Part shown: positions 31,259 through 43,400 of the stretch, one piece after another
Layout: the number at the start of each line of letters is the position of its first letter
Numbering within the stretch: position 1 is the stretch's first letter
NCBI GenBank assembly: GCA_014529385.2
Contig: CM043961.1
Span: 9,798,978 to 9,862,977, forward strand
Source: Adiantum capillus-veneris
Taxonomy: Eukaryota; Streptophyta; Polypodiopsida; Polypodiales; Pteridaceae
DNA length: 64,000 nucleotides
Reading direction: 5' to 3'
Notes under the pieces: generated by a model
What the model was told of the DNA's origin: nothing
What the model saw: only the letters and a program-made list of their open reading frames with translations
Databases searched by the model: none
Translations under genes and position numbers: made by a program

Positions 31259-33045
31259 CCGCAATCCGTCATATGCAGCAGAGTATTGAGGGTACTTTGA
31301 TTTAGAACCACCAAAAATCCTTTGCCACGATTCCAAAAGCGCCAATATTTTATCTCGTACACTTTGATCAGGCTTTGCACAGGAAAACAAAAGAGTCAGC
31401 ACAGCAATTGAGTGTTGACTCCCAACATTAGCTCATCGGAGGCCTAGCTTTTCACAATAAACTACCAAAAACATGTCATGCTTTTATTCCTGTCACCTTG
31501 ACTCTTTTCTCTATCTCTTGCCCAGCTTTTTACTGAAAAAGGCCATCACAAAAACCCTCAAGAATTTTCTATTTGACTCCTTTCTCTAGCTCTTGCACAG
31601 CTAACACTCAAGAATTTTCTATAATGTCAAAGTGAGCACACTTTCATGTCAAAACATCCATTAAGAGAGCGTGAAAAGTGTATACAGAATTGCTTTTGGC
31701 AGATCTTACCACCGTCACCTAAAACTCTGAATAGGATAGAAACATCCAAGACGCAGTGCACTTGACAAATGGATAAAGTCAATATATGTAATATCTGAGT
31801 GCAAGACTTGCCAACTAATGTGTGCATGAATAGACACAACGTACAAGGTACAAAGCAAAGCAAATCATACCTTCTTCTTTACAATTTTGACCATGTCATG
31901 TAATACGTCCTTTTCTGCCACCATCTGGTGAATATGATCGCCACAATTATTCATGATCATTTCCAGAACCTGATCATAGTTATGAAAAACTCTCGACTAA
32001 GCTTGCAACCACATAAAAGCAATACAACAAAAACAAAATATACATAGATGAAAACAAAGTATGTCATTCATTGTGACAAACAGAGTTCTCGTTCAGAAAA
32101 TAAAGACTTCTTACCATCAATGCCAAAATTTGCACTTTTGGACTCTTGTTATTTAGCCGCTTCTTTAATGCTTTCACGACATCTCGAGAGAAACTACAAA
32201 ACAAGTTATGACGCTTTCAAAAATAGCCAGATTATGCACATGCACATCCAAATACACTCTTTCAATGTGCAAGTATAGATGCACAAACATGTCCACTATT
32301 ATTGATATCTCAAACCTTAACACCCCCAGGCTATGCATGCATAATCGCCCCACCAAATGAGTCAAGTATGACAAATGTGCCTAAAAGTCGGTTAAAGTTA
32401 GGCACAACTGCTGCAAAGTGCATACATAATTAATGAAGGGTCACCAAATATCTGATTCCCAGAGTGCCGTTTGAGCTCCATAAAAGAGCACCATCAGATG
32501 GATACCTTATGCAAGTACATTGGAAAGTGATCCCTCTCGAAAATGCAAGTGTATGTGTGTGGATTGGGGCAACGCACTTCTATTTTTCTAAGTATGTTCG
32601 CATTTAATTACAGAATCTAATTAAATTTACATCAGAACTGGCAAAAATCGGATATGACAACTGGAAAACAGGAAAAAAGCCACAGTCTGTTTGAGCACCA
32701 TTAACTTTGAAGAGTGGTGCCTCAAAAACAAGAAAATAACACTTGCAAGCACAATCTCCATCATTTAAGGTAGAAGGTGAAGCAGTGGAGTGCTTGCCCG
32801 TTATTCTTCAATCTTCCAGTATGTCTAGTGCATATTTACAATGTGCATGTTGGGTCCATCAAGCAGCGCGTGAAATGCCCACACAAACAAACATTTCTGG
32901 CTCACAAAAAGTGTATGGTGCAAGGCAACACAAACCAAAAAAAAAACCTGGGATTCTGATTAAGAGCGTCGCAAATTTCCAAATTCAATCCCCAATCTGG
33001 ACCGCCCAGCAGATCGCTAGTGGCCCTCTCCACCAAAACGGCCAT
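31259..33045 (-). CDS. TOM1-like (TOL) VHS-domain protein, exons 1-4, 5' part of gene
   Basis: Four exons in minus orientation: 33045-32948 (ATG, phase 2 end), 32193-32115, 31969-31871, 31372-31259. All have GT donors and AG acceptors and join in frame to 130 codons. Landmarks: [88 protein letters not shown]. This is the VHS domain as found in plant TOM1-like proteins, which bind ubiquitinated membrane cargo and pass it to ESCRT for vacuolar degradation. The GAT domain and C-terminus are not seen; exon 4 ends at donor GTAAAT and the next exon is not within 2 kb. The start context AAAAATGG is good. If intron 4 were retained, translation would stop after two codons. Confidence 0.85.
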
Positions 33046-34433
33046 TTTTTCTGCGTCTTTCTTCCTTTCCTTCTTCTTCTTGTTAAGGCACTATACCTGG
33101 GTTTGGTGACTAGACGACACGAACTCGCGCAGAGACCATAGACAAAAACAAGCAGATATGGGCGAGAAGTATGCCAAAAAAGGGGAGCCCAGATTAAGAA
33201 GCCAGCATACGACGGTAAGAGAGAACCATTAGTAAACTGCAGTACAAGAACATGCAAGGCGGGGAATCCCTTTGCTTGAACCCAGCTGCTTGAGTGTGGC
33301 ACTGACGATGGTGTGTACAGAGGGCAGCGGCTGTAGCTTATTCACAAAGCAAATTCGCCAGACAAAGAGGAAGAGAGAGAGAGAGAGAGAGGAGGAGTGG
33401 CTCTTTCTCCTTTGGAACTGTGTGTTGAGTTGGTCTTCTCTTTTGCGCGTACGAAGACGCATCAAATGGTTACACATGACTTGCTTTTCGACTCACAGAT
33501 AGTCCACCCTCAAGACTATATTAATCGGCGGTGCGAATGTCTTTCGGTAGAGACGAGCCTTGATGTAGCAATTTGTGTTTCCAAGATATAAATAGAATAT
33601 GATAGAATAGTGGCTTATAGAGGCTCTTCTAAGTTCTTTCAACTTGTTGTTGGCAACGTGTCCAATCTAGAGCTCTCTCTTTTAGCAAAAAGAGTGAGAC
33701 TCCCTTTGCCTTCGCTGGAGTGGCCACCTCCAGTGGCAAATCAAAGTAATGAAAGCTTCCACTCTCAATCGTTGGTCTTCTTTTAAGCTCTTGCTCCTCC
33801 CTTTGTGCAACTGGTGTTTACATGGCAAACCTGAAAAGGCTCACCATTATAGGATCTTATAGATGCCATTCGTATAGATGTTGATGCAAATAGTGACTAT
33901 CGAGATGCATGACGGAGACTTCTAGAGGTGCTCAAGATGGAAATACTTGCTTGGATGGAAATATCTCTTCTGAGGGCTATCCTCATAAATGACAAAACTT
34001 GCCTCCTTTTGAAAGAAAGAGAGAAAGAGAGAGCAAACTCATGCATATGAGAGGCACCGTTTGCAAAAGTTGTGAGAAGAAGATGAAATTGTGGTCAGCT
34101 TGCTTTGTGACTTGGGGCACAATGCGTAATCACCCTTGCTTGGATAAAAATTGTCCTTGCTTGGAATAAACTATCTTGGAAACTTAGAAATTGTAGTAAA
34201 CATATATGGAAAATTGATTATACTGAGATATATTGTCCAAAGCAATCATTGTGATAGCTTGCCAAAGCCATGGGAGCCATCATTCTTAGTTGGATTGCCT
34301 TTGTTGTATGATCGTTGTAATATGGAAGGGAGGCGATAGTGTACTCCACTACCTTGTGCAACACCCTATCATTAGCACCGACATCACATCATACTTGCAA
34401 TTTTTGCAATATTTAAGAGCTGGGGCTTTGAGC

Positions 34434-34480
<47 letters not shown>

Positions 34481-34684
34481 GCCACTAATAATGTAGGTTG
34501 TCCCTCAAAACTATGCATTTGCCAACTAAAATTAGTAAGCAACAAACAAAAAACCAACATCAATTATATCTATCTCTGGAAAGTTGGCTCTTCATCTCCC
34601 TTGGCGCCTCTTCACCTCTCACTATCTGGGTTCTCACTCACAAATTCCAACGGCACTGATTGAAGGGTGTGAGGACGTGCAAGT
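33046..34684. other. Upstream region of the VHS gene; no other gene recognised
   Basis: It contains the presumed 5' UTR and promoter of the minus-strand VHS gene (immediately above 33045), GA and CT microsatellites (33372-33390; 34439-34477) and otherwise nothing I can identify. I could not pick a TATA box with confidence. Confidence 0.45.
34439..34477. repeat. (CT)n microsatellite
   Basis: An uninterrupted CT run. Confidence 0.97.
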
Positions 34685-34805
34685 TGTTGGGAGAAGGGGG
34701 GGGAGACTGGTTGCTTAAAACCATTCAACCTTGCTCATAGACATCACCATCAACCTATCCACCTCTTTTTTCAATTTCCAAGCACACACACGCACCTAGA
34801 CTATG

Positions 34806-34841
<36 letters not shown>

Positions 34842-35326
34842 CATGGAATTGACATAGACAAGATTGTAAGAGTATGTAAGAGATAGAGAGTTGATTAGAG
34901 AGTACACAACAAAATTAAGCATAGCATAAGAGTGTAGAGAAGAGAATCTGCAAGAGAAAGGCCTAAATCTAGCCCCAAACTCCACGGCACCTCCTTTGTG
35001 GAGTTTGATATTTAATATATTATTTGTGAGTTTAAGGTGCCAAAATTTGAGGCCCCTCTTTTACAACCACTTCACTTTTGTAAATAAGTGAAGCTCATTA
35101 GTTCTTGCATGACCCATAAGGGGAAGTTCCCACTACAATTATTTACAGAGAGCCATAGTGGCTTATTGAAATAAAATCTAAAATACTGTGCGAGTATAAA
35201 ACGGCCAAGAGTATCTGCATGCGCCTCTTCGTCAACTCTCCCCATTCCACTCTACAAAATCATCATCATCAACTCGATTAGAAAAATAAATAGACAACAC
35301 ATAATTAACCAGTATGCCAGCTATCA
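34685..35326 (-). repeat. 3' LTR
   Basis: Its left end TGTTGGGAGAAGG and right end CAGCTATCA match 39559 and about 40511. It contains an AC microsatellite (34807-34838). By eye it is colinear with the 5' LTR apart from that LTR's duplication. Confidence 0.75.
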
Positions 35327-36600
35327 ACCCAATATCCATTACATAGTGTTTCCAAAGTTTCAATGCATGTACCACAACAGTCAATTCTTTATCATAAGTA
35401 CTAAACTTTGTTTCAGAAGGTTTGAACTTACAACTTTCAAAAGCAAGTGGATGGTTATCTTGCATAAAGACTGCACCGATACCTTTTCCACTAACATCAG
35501 TGACTACAATAAAGAATGGTCTTTCAAAATCAGGCAGTTGCAATACAGGTGCATTAGTCAAAGCATGTTTACTTGCATTAAAGGAGCTTTCTTGTAAATC
35601 AGTACATTCATAAGGTGTGTTTTTCTTCAACAGGAGAGTCAAATAATGTGACTTGTAAGCAAAGTTACAAAAAAACTTCCTGTAATAGCTACAAAGACCG
35701 ATGAAAGAACATAGCTCATGCAAGTTTTTGGGTCTCGGCCATGACTGAATGGCTTTGATTTTGTTGGGGTCTACATGTATTCCCTTACCCGATACAATGT
35801 GTCCCAATATTCAATTTCAGATTGGAAAAATGAACTCTTTTCACGATTCAAGTACAAGTGATTTTGTGCAAGCAGATCAAATACACGTGTTAAGTGCTCT
35901 TTATGCTCTTTTTCAGATTTAATGAGTACTAGAATGTCATCAAAAAATATAATCACAAAATCTTGATGGTCAATGAAAATTATGTTTATCATGCTTGTGA
36001 ATGTGGCTGGTGCATTTGTCAAACCAAACGGCATGACAAGAAATTCATAGTGTTTAGTTTGTGTTGTGAAAGGAGTTTGGTAGATATCATGTTCAAACAT
36101 TTCGACTTGGTGATACCCTGATTTAAGGTCAATTTTGCTAAAGATGTTTGCCCCTTTTACTTTATCTAACAGATCATCCACTCTAGGAATAGGAAACCTA
36201 TTCTTAATGGTGATCTTGTTAAAAGCCCTGTAGTCGATACACATATGAAAGGTTCCATTTTTCTTCTTGACAAGAACTATTGGAGCTTCGCATGGTGAAC
36301 TACTAGGTCGGATTAGGCCTCGGTCAAGTAAATATGATTTGAGTTTGTATTTGCCTATGTGCGGTTGGATTTACATGATAAGGTGCTCTACAAGGAGGTT
36401 TACTACCTGGTATAATATCTATTTTGTGATCTTTAAGACGTGAAGGTGGAATTCCAGGTGGCAGATCATGCATGAAACAATCTTTAAATTGTGAGAGAAA
36501 TTCATCGTGTGTAGAGTTGTGTGAAGTTTCAATTTCAGCAGAAATTTGATTTACCAACACTAGATATGTTTTCCCCTGTTTCCAAATTGCTCTTTTGGCT
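35327..36600 (-). pseudogene. pol: RT and start of RNase H
   Basis: RT is recognisable from CMHDLPPGIPPSRLKDHKID-like sequence (36480) through MCIDYRAFNKITIKNRFPIP (36244), [37 protein letters not shown] (intact FFDD), [17 protein letters not shown], and the RNase H start ([38 protein letters not shown]). It stops abruptly at the LTR. Internal stops and a frame change near 35800 make it non-functional. Confidence 0.85.
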
Positions 36601-37140
36601 TGAGTGTGAGAGAGGAGTGGAAATTTTTGATGTGCTAGTGTTGCTTGGATGGAGAATTTTTTATATTATAAGTGAGAGACATAGTACATGTTTTATAATT
36701 AATCAGCGGGTCAAATTCATGACGAAATGGCATTCCCAACATCATATCAAGACCATGCAATGGTGCTACCAGAAATGTTCGTGCTTGTGTAGATTCACCA
36801 ATGCAAACTTCAACAGTGACTTGGGTTTTACAATTAAAATGCTGATTATTAAAAATAATTGTGACTTTGTGAGGTGATGAGATTTTAGATAGAGAGAGTT
36901 GTTGTGCCAAGCATGTAGAAATGAAATCGTGGCTACTACCATCATCTAACAGAATGGTTACACTTTCACCCTTAACAATGCCTTGCACTCTAAACAAAGT
37001 GTGAGGAGATATAAGAGTATTTGAGGATGGGTTGTCATCGTTATCATACTCAGGTTCATATCCCTCATCGTAATTAGCTTCCACTTCATTGTCGTCAAGA
37101 TTAGCATCTTCTATGGGGTTAAGAGTAGCATCGTTGGGGC
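36601..37140 (-). pseudogene. Retroviral-type aspartic protease region
   Basis: The frame 37084-36635 contains VTILLDDGSSHDFISTCLAQ (DDG where D-S/T-G is usual) and VAPLHGLDMMLGMPF (the ILG-like second motif). It is preceded by an acidic linker. Confidence 0.7.
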
Positions 37141-38165
37141 GGTTGTTGTTGAAGGGTTTTTGGCTTGAATTTCAGTTGGCCATTGCCCTTAGTGGGACTA
37201 TATTGGGCACTTATCTGCATAGTGACCATACTGAAAGCATTTAAAACGATTCACCTTTTTGTCACCATTAGAGTTTGGAGCAGGACGTTGGTTGACAGAA
37301 TTTTGGTTGCCTTATTGCTGCATGTTGTTGTTGTTGTTGCTATGAGGTTGAGCACTTGTAGGAGAATTGTCAAATCTACGTCTCTCGAAAAAGGTACAAC
37401 TTTGATGTTTGTTTCTATCAAAGTTAGTAGAGGAGGGAGGTCTCTAGTTACAGTTAGTATTAGCAGTTTGATCAAAGTGAGAGGGTTTTCCACCTTTCTT
37501 CTTCTCTACATTGAGAGCCAAATTAATAGCCTTTGACAGGGAATCTGGTTCGAACATATCTACCTCATCACCAATTTGTAGTGCCAAGCTTGATATGTAC
37601 TTATGCTTTAATTTTCTGCGACTAACATGTTCAATAGCTTGCAATTGAATTAACAGTTTAAAAAACAATCAGTGTAACCTTGTACATCTTCATTTTGACC
37701 CTATCGAATTAAAATTCATGGATGTGTGCTTTAGCTTTGTACTGTGTGGACAAAAATTGAGGTAAAAACACTTTTTTAAATGCATGCTTGGTACGTGATC
37801 TTTTCTCGTGCTGTTTGAACTTTGGTGGCGTTCCACCACAGTGCAGCGCTGCTACTGAGATGATTTGATGCACATTTTACCATTTCACATTCGGGAAAGT
37901 CTTCATCATGAAAATAGTCATCTAGCTGATTAACCCATGCTAGAACCGTGCTAGCATCTTTAATGCCATCAAAATCCTTGAAAGTGAAGGCTTTTTTGCT
38001 AATTTTGTTTTGCTTGGGTGCCGGTACATATTCTATGCGTGCAGAATGCAATAATTTATCTTCAAGTTCTTGCCTTCACATGCATTCATACGTGAGGAAT
38101 TGTTGCAGATTGTCAAGCTGTTCAGCAATTGTGGGTGCTTGTGGAAGGTCTGCTATGATTGTTTT
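37141..38165 (-). pseudogene. gag with degenerate zinc knuckle
   Basis: The capsid domain is visible at 38051-37776 (FTFKDFDGIKDASTVLAWVN, SSSAALWWNATKVQ) and continues, broken, to 37444. The knuckle near 37230 reads FKCFQYGHYADKC, lacking the second Cys of CCHC. A stop interrupts the N-terminus near 38070. Confidence 0.75.
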
Positions 38166-39540
38166 TTTTTCCCTTTTTTGTGTGTTTTTAAATAATTATG
38201 CTTAAAAGGGCTACATGGTGATATTTACAGATGCCATATGCGGAGAGAGTAAAATAAATAACATAAATGAAATGTACTTAGCTAAAAAATCGCGTTGGCG
38301 TCAAGTCCGGAATTGCGATGCGCTAGGAAATTGCTAAAAGAATGAGCGGTCAGACGGTTCATGTGCGAGTTGGTCGAGTTTCGTGGCGCCCGATCTCCCA
38401 TATCCCCAAGGGAGACAACAATATCATTTGTAAAAGAGAGTCCACATGTTATTCAATTGATCGATAAATATTTTTTTGAATTAATTTGACGATGTTTGGA
38501 TCCTTGGCAAGTGATTTGTCAGCTCCATTGGGATAGTCGGTTTCAAGAAGGGATTAAATTGGGAGAGCCAACAATTTTCGTTCCAATATCTTTGGCAATT
38601 GTGTGTGCCAGTGCTGACCCATTGACTTGCGAGAAGTGGAAAAGCCGAGCTTTGGGAAGAAAATTGCCCCTTGGGACCAAATGGGCGGCCGATCAAGTTG
38701 GGAGTTTTATGCCATTCGATTGGTTAAGTTGAGAGCACTGTTGAGAGAAGGGGGTGAATGGAGGCTTAAGTAAGTTTTTTTTTTTTGCAATGAGCAGCCG
38801 TCCAACTTCTCCTTTTAATTAAAGCCTCACCTTTTGTCAAAAGGTGTGAATCAAATGCATGGCAGCGTGCAGAGCAAACAACGACAGCGTCGAGCAGGGT
38901 TTGAGGAGGTGGCAATTGATGGGGGCCGTTTTGGCTCGCGTGCAAGGAGACAAAATGACTCAGATGACCAGGGTGCCCAATTTGATAGTACTCTTGAGTG
39001 ATTTCGAGGTGGTCGATAGAGAAGCCTTTCGGTGGCAGGTGTTGCTTCCCACGCACACTCAAATAAAGGCAGCCTTCAAGAATTCGGAGTGGTGTGTAGA
39101 CGGGTCTTCTCATGGCTGTAGAGAGCCGATTTTTTATTTAGCTCTTGGGTTTATTTCCTTGCTTCTTGTCGGCTCGATTTTTCTTCTTTCACTTTTCCTT
39201 CTTTGAAAACCCACACAATTTTGTCGTAGCTTACGAAGTTGATGTCGTTAACTTATAAAAAGAATCGACTTGCCAATTTGTTGAACCCGAGGCGCTTCCG
39301 AATCTTTAAACTCCTCTGCTTTCTTCAACCCTTTCTCTCTCTCGCTTTCATAATCGACAGGAATTAGCCATCAATTAAAATTCAAATTAAGTATATCGAA
39401 CCTCGTTGTCGTTAAGAAGATGAACCTGTCGACTTGTCGATTTATCAATTGTTCACCAATTAGCTTCAGTTTGCAGATTTGATTTTGCCAATTGAAATTT
39501 ACTCTTCAGAGTTGGAATTTGATTGTCGATTTTCTCGAAC
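38166..39540 (-). other. 5' leader of the degenerate Gypsy element
   Basis: About 1.4 kb between the primer site and gag. Frames of about 115 codons occur on both strands (38766-39113 minus, 38859-39206 plus) but neither looks like a known protein; I treat them as chance. Confidence 0.5.
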
Positions 39541-39557
39541 CTGATGCTCTGATACCA
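39541..39557 (-). promoter_or_regulatory. Primer binding site, tRNA-iMet
   Basis: The minus strand reads TGGTATCAGAGCATCAG. The first 12 bases match the complement of initiator tRNA-Met exactly. One base separates it from the LTR. Confidence 0.9.
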
Positions 39558-39558
39558 T

Positions 39559-40511
39559 TGTTGGGAGAAGGGGAGAGACCGGTTGCTTAAAACCATTCAA
39601 CCTTGCTCACAGACATCATTATCAACCTGTCCACCTCTTTTCCCATTTTCCAAGCACACACACACCTAGACTATGACATACACACATACAAAGAACACGG
39701 AATTGATGTAGACAAGATTGTAAGAGTATGTAAGATAATTATAGGAGATAGAGACTTCATTCGAGAGTACACATCAAAATTAAGCATAGCATAAGAGTGT
39801 AGAGAAGAGAATCTGCAAGAGAAAGGCCTAAATCTAGCCCGAAGCTCCACGGCACCTCTCTTGTGGAGTTTGGATTTAAGATATTATTTGTGAGTTTAAG
39901 GTGCCAAAATTTGAGGGCCCCTTTTACAACCACTTCACTTTTGTAAATGAGTGAAGCTCATTAGTTATTGCATGACCCATAAGGGGAAGTTCCCACTACA
40001 ATTATTTACAGAGCCATAGTGGCTTATTGAAATGAAAATCTAACATAATGTGCAAGTATAAAACGGCCAAGAGTATCTACATGTGCCTCTTCATCAACTC
40101 CCCGCATTCCACTCTACAAAATCATCATCATCAACTCAATTAGAAAGGCCTAAATCTAGCCCCAAGCTCCACGGCACCTCTCTTGTGGAGTTTGGTATTT
40201 AATATATTATTTGTGAGTTTAAGGTGCCAAAATTTGAGGGCCCTCTTTTACAACCACTTCACTTTTGTAAATGAGTGAAGCTCATTAGTTCTTGCATGAC
40301 CCACAAGGGGAAGTTCCCACTACAATTATTTACAGAGCCATAGTGGCTTATTGAAATGAAAATTTAAAATACTGTGCGAGTATAAAATGGCCAAGAGTAT
40401 CTACCTGTGCCTCTTCATCAACTCCCTGCATTCCACTCTACAAAATCATCATCATCAACTCAATTAGAAAAATAAATAGACATCACATAATTAACCATTA
40501 TGCTAGCTATC
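39559..40511 (-). repeat. 5' LTR with internal tandem duplication
   Basis: It matches 34685-35326 but a segment of about 325 bp, from AGAAAGGCCTAAATCTAGCC (about 39817) to TCAACTCAATTAGAAA (about 40145), occurs twice (second copy about 40142-40466). This makes the LTR about 310 bp longer than its partner. The right boundary is approximate. Confidence 0.75.
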
Positions 40512-40562
40512 CCAATTGCAGCTAATCACTACAACAAGAGGGTGCCTAGTCTCATAACAAGA

Positions 40563-40577
40563 GTGTGTGTGTGTGTG

Positions 40578-40624
<47 letters not shown>
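40563..40624. repeat. (GT)n-(GA)n compound microsatellite
   Basis: A GT run to about 40580 is followed by a GA run to about 40624. Confidence 0.95.
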
Positions 40625-40625
<1 letters not shown>

Positions 40626-40822
40626 ATGTACCTCTTCGCCTACCTCTTCATCTCTCCCGGCCATGTTCACATCTTGGACTTGCTACCTTGAGTGGGTGTG
40701 ATCCCTCGCCTTCATTTGGCCACCTATTCACCTCGTCGGCCTACTGCATCCATTTCCCTACTCACCTATTATCAACCACATGGAAAGCTTAAAAAAGGTT
40801 TGCAATAATAGATTAAGTAGAT

Positions 40823-40827
<5 letters not shown>

Positions 40828-40907
<80 letters not shown>

Positions 40908-40927
40908 CCCCCCCCTCTCTCTCTCTC
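40828..40927. repeat. (CT)n microsatellite with C run
   Basis: About 80 bp of CT, then a run of C at about 40906-40915, then CT again. Confidence 0.95.
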
Positions 40928-40929
40928 GC

Positions 40930-42589
40930 CATAGGCTCTCTCTTTCTCTGGCAGTGCTCGCCATAGGCTCTCTCTCTCTCAGCCCTCGCTTCTGGATAGT
41001 TGACCTCTGTAGGCTCTTTGTGTGTCTTTCTCGACTATAATTCAATGCCCCTCAACCGCCTTTTCACCTCCCACACTGCCTGCTCGGCTCTCACACGACG
41101 GGCCCAAATGCTCTCAGGTTTTCTTAGTGAGATGTGGAAAGCGACTGTTCATGTCTCCCAATGAAAATTCTCAACTCGATATGACCACCTTGATGCTCCA
41201 AGCTATGGTCACATGGCACCACTGAAAAGGGATCTCCCTTATAGAGTAGAATAGATAACCTACCAATTTAGTTTTGAACCTGCATGCAACAAAATCCAGC
41301 TTACTTGTGTTGCTCTACAATAGAAGAGAAGTTGCACTAATTTGCAAACAATCATGCACACTAGTTTTTTTAATTAAAAAAAAACAATTTTGGCTTCTTT
41401 GATCGTGCACCTCGCATGTGCTTTTGTCCCCTTGGGCTCCTGCTTGTGCCCTCCTCCCTCTCCCCCCAACCCTCTCCTCTTCCCCCTTTCCCTTCATTTT
41501 CATTTTCTTTCACTGCCGACACAGAGTCAACATTGATTCTCCTCTTCCTTTCTTTCCTAAAATTGTTGGCACATACTATTTGGCAAACTGATTTTTAATG
41601 TTCTTCAAAACAAACGATATACCAAGATGAACATGAAAATTTCATGAAACACAATTGTATGCTAAAACCATTGTAATTGTTCTAGTAAAATCATATACTA
41701 ATTTTGGTACATTGCACGAATGCAATTAATTTGTTTACCATGATACAACGAGTTTATAATTCATAGATCTCACCTTTGAGGGGCTACGAACAAAAGGAAG
41801 ACAACAATAGTTAAATTTTCAAATTTTGAAAAAATGATTAAAAAAGTAGGTAGTCCATAGCCTAAGTGAGTGCCATACAAAAACGGAAATTTATTAGAAA
41901 CGGAAGTCATGTCTTGCACGTATTCTAGTTCCTACTATATAGGCATGGTATTCACGAATGAGGTAACTAACCTTAATTTTGCATCGATAAGTTGATTTTG
42001 GCATAAAGTTGTCAATCTTAATTGTGGTATTATCTTTGAATTATGTGCATGATTTTAGTGTTTTAATGTGTGTAATTTGTAAACGAATCAGTCTAGCACA
42101 ACCTCTAGTCTCCTCTTGTTGAATTCTCTTAAGGAAAAGAAGCTACCATGGCTACCCTAGTAGAGGCTTTTCGCTCGATACACTTTGGATTTGCAACCAC
42201 CAACTTTTCATAAAAAAGAATGCCATCTTGAGCACAAGTTGACTCATGGAAAGTTGAGATGTAGACCACACCACGTCCTTGATGTGGATAATCCATCGTC
42301 AGGATCATATTTCAAAATGCTCATCATAGAGCACCAAATTGGCAAGAGAGGGACCTACCTTGTCAGGCAACGTCTGAAAATGTAGTCACTAAGGTGATCA
42401 AAAAGATAATCGTGGGGAGTCTTTTGGTGTAGAGCATCTCAAAACACAGTTGTGGATAGCTATCCACTATAGCCTTGTTTTACCATGTGTTTCAAATGCA
42501 GCCTATAGGTGACCCCTTCTATAGCAGTGCATTTCAAAACATTGTGGCCCGCAAGAAGAGAACTCAAGTGTTAAGCCCCCTCCCCCCCT
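40930..42589. other. No gene recognised
   Basis: The region is AT-rich in places and no protein-like frame is convincing. The small frame 42185-42385 has no recognisable motif. It contains one copy of a dispersed repeat (42009-42137). Confidence 0.45.
42009..42137 (+). repeat. Dispersed repeat, copy 1
   Basis: GTTGTCAATCTTAATTGT, then TTTGAATTATGTGCATG, then CTAGTCTCCT and GAATTCTCTT, are shared in order with 53399-53527, same strand, about 11.4 kb away. The family is unknown. Confidence 0.75.
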
Positions 42590-43065
42590 TAAAAGATAAT
42601 GTCAATTTTATGGTCTTTAGGATGAGATGGTGGAATTTTTGGAGGCAAATCATGCATAAAACAATCCTTAAATTTGTGAGAGAAAGTCATCATGTGAAGA
42701 GTGATATGGAGTTTCAGTTTTAACAGAGAGTTGATTTATAAATACTAGTTATGTTTTCCCTTGCTTTCTAATGGATCGTTTGGTTTGAGTGTGAGGAAGA
42801 AGTGCAAATTTTTGGTGTTCAAGGGTTGCTTGGATGGAGAAACTATTCTTTTCATGGGTGAGAGTCAAAGTACGTATTTTATAGTTTATCGATGAGTTAA
42901 ACTCATGACAAAAAGGCATCTCCAAAATCATATCAATACCATGTAATGGTGTGACCAAAATGTACGTGTGTATGAAAATTCAACAATGCAAGCTTCAATA
43001 GTGACTTAAGTCTTATAGTTGAAACATTAATGATTAAAAATAGTTTTTACTTCGTGGGGTGAAGA

Positions 43066-43115
<50 letters not shown>

Positions 43116-43400
43116 GTGCCAATCATGCAAAAATAAAATCATGGTTATTGGCATCATCTGAGAGAATTGTGATATCTTCTCCCTTTATTGTGCCCTTCAC
43201 TTTAAGTAAGGTGGTTGGAGATTTAGGAATACCTAAAGAAGAGTTGTCTTTGGCATCATATTCGAGATCATAGCCCTCACTATAATTGCCTTCAACTTCA
43301 TTTGATCATCAAGAAGAGTATCTTTGATGAGGTTAGCTGCACCATTTAGATAGTTGTTGTTGAAGAGTCTTTGGTTGGGATTACGTGTGACTCCATTGGG
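42590..43400 (-). pseudogene. Relic of protease region of a second Gypsy copy
   Basis: It is colinear by eye with 36410-37140 (for example the minus-strand frame VTPLHGIDMILEMPFCHEFN matches the other copy's VAPLHGLDMMLGMPFRHEFD). It has no LTRs and carries many small gaps. A (GA)n microsatellite at 43071-43113 sits where the other copy has only a short GAGAGAG, so the repeat expanded inside former coding DNA. Confidence 0.7.

Larger units (their letters stand above)
34685..40511 (-). mobile_element. Degenerate Gypsy element without integrase
   Basis: In minus orientation: 5' LTR (40511-39559, with an internal duplication), tRNA-iMet primer site (39557-39541), about 1.4 kb leader, gag, protease, RT, the start of RNase H, then directly the 3' LTR (35326-34685). 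Integrase, the rest of RNase H and the polypurine tract are missing; the frame breaks into LTR sequence at about 35327. Many stops and frameshifts interrupt gag-pol. It is a separate lineage from the chromodomain elements to the left (different LTR start and no shared module). Confidence 0.8.

Noticed and set aside
38766-39206. Two opposite frames of 115 codons in the Gypsy leader
   Set aside because: They overlap on both strands, lack motifs and lie between primer site and gag, where no gene is expected.
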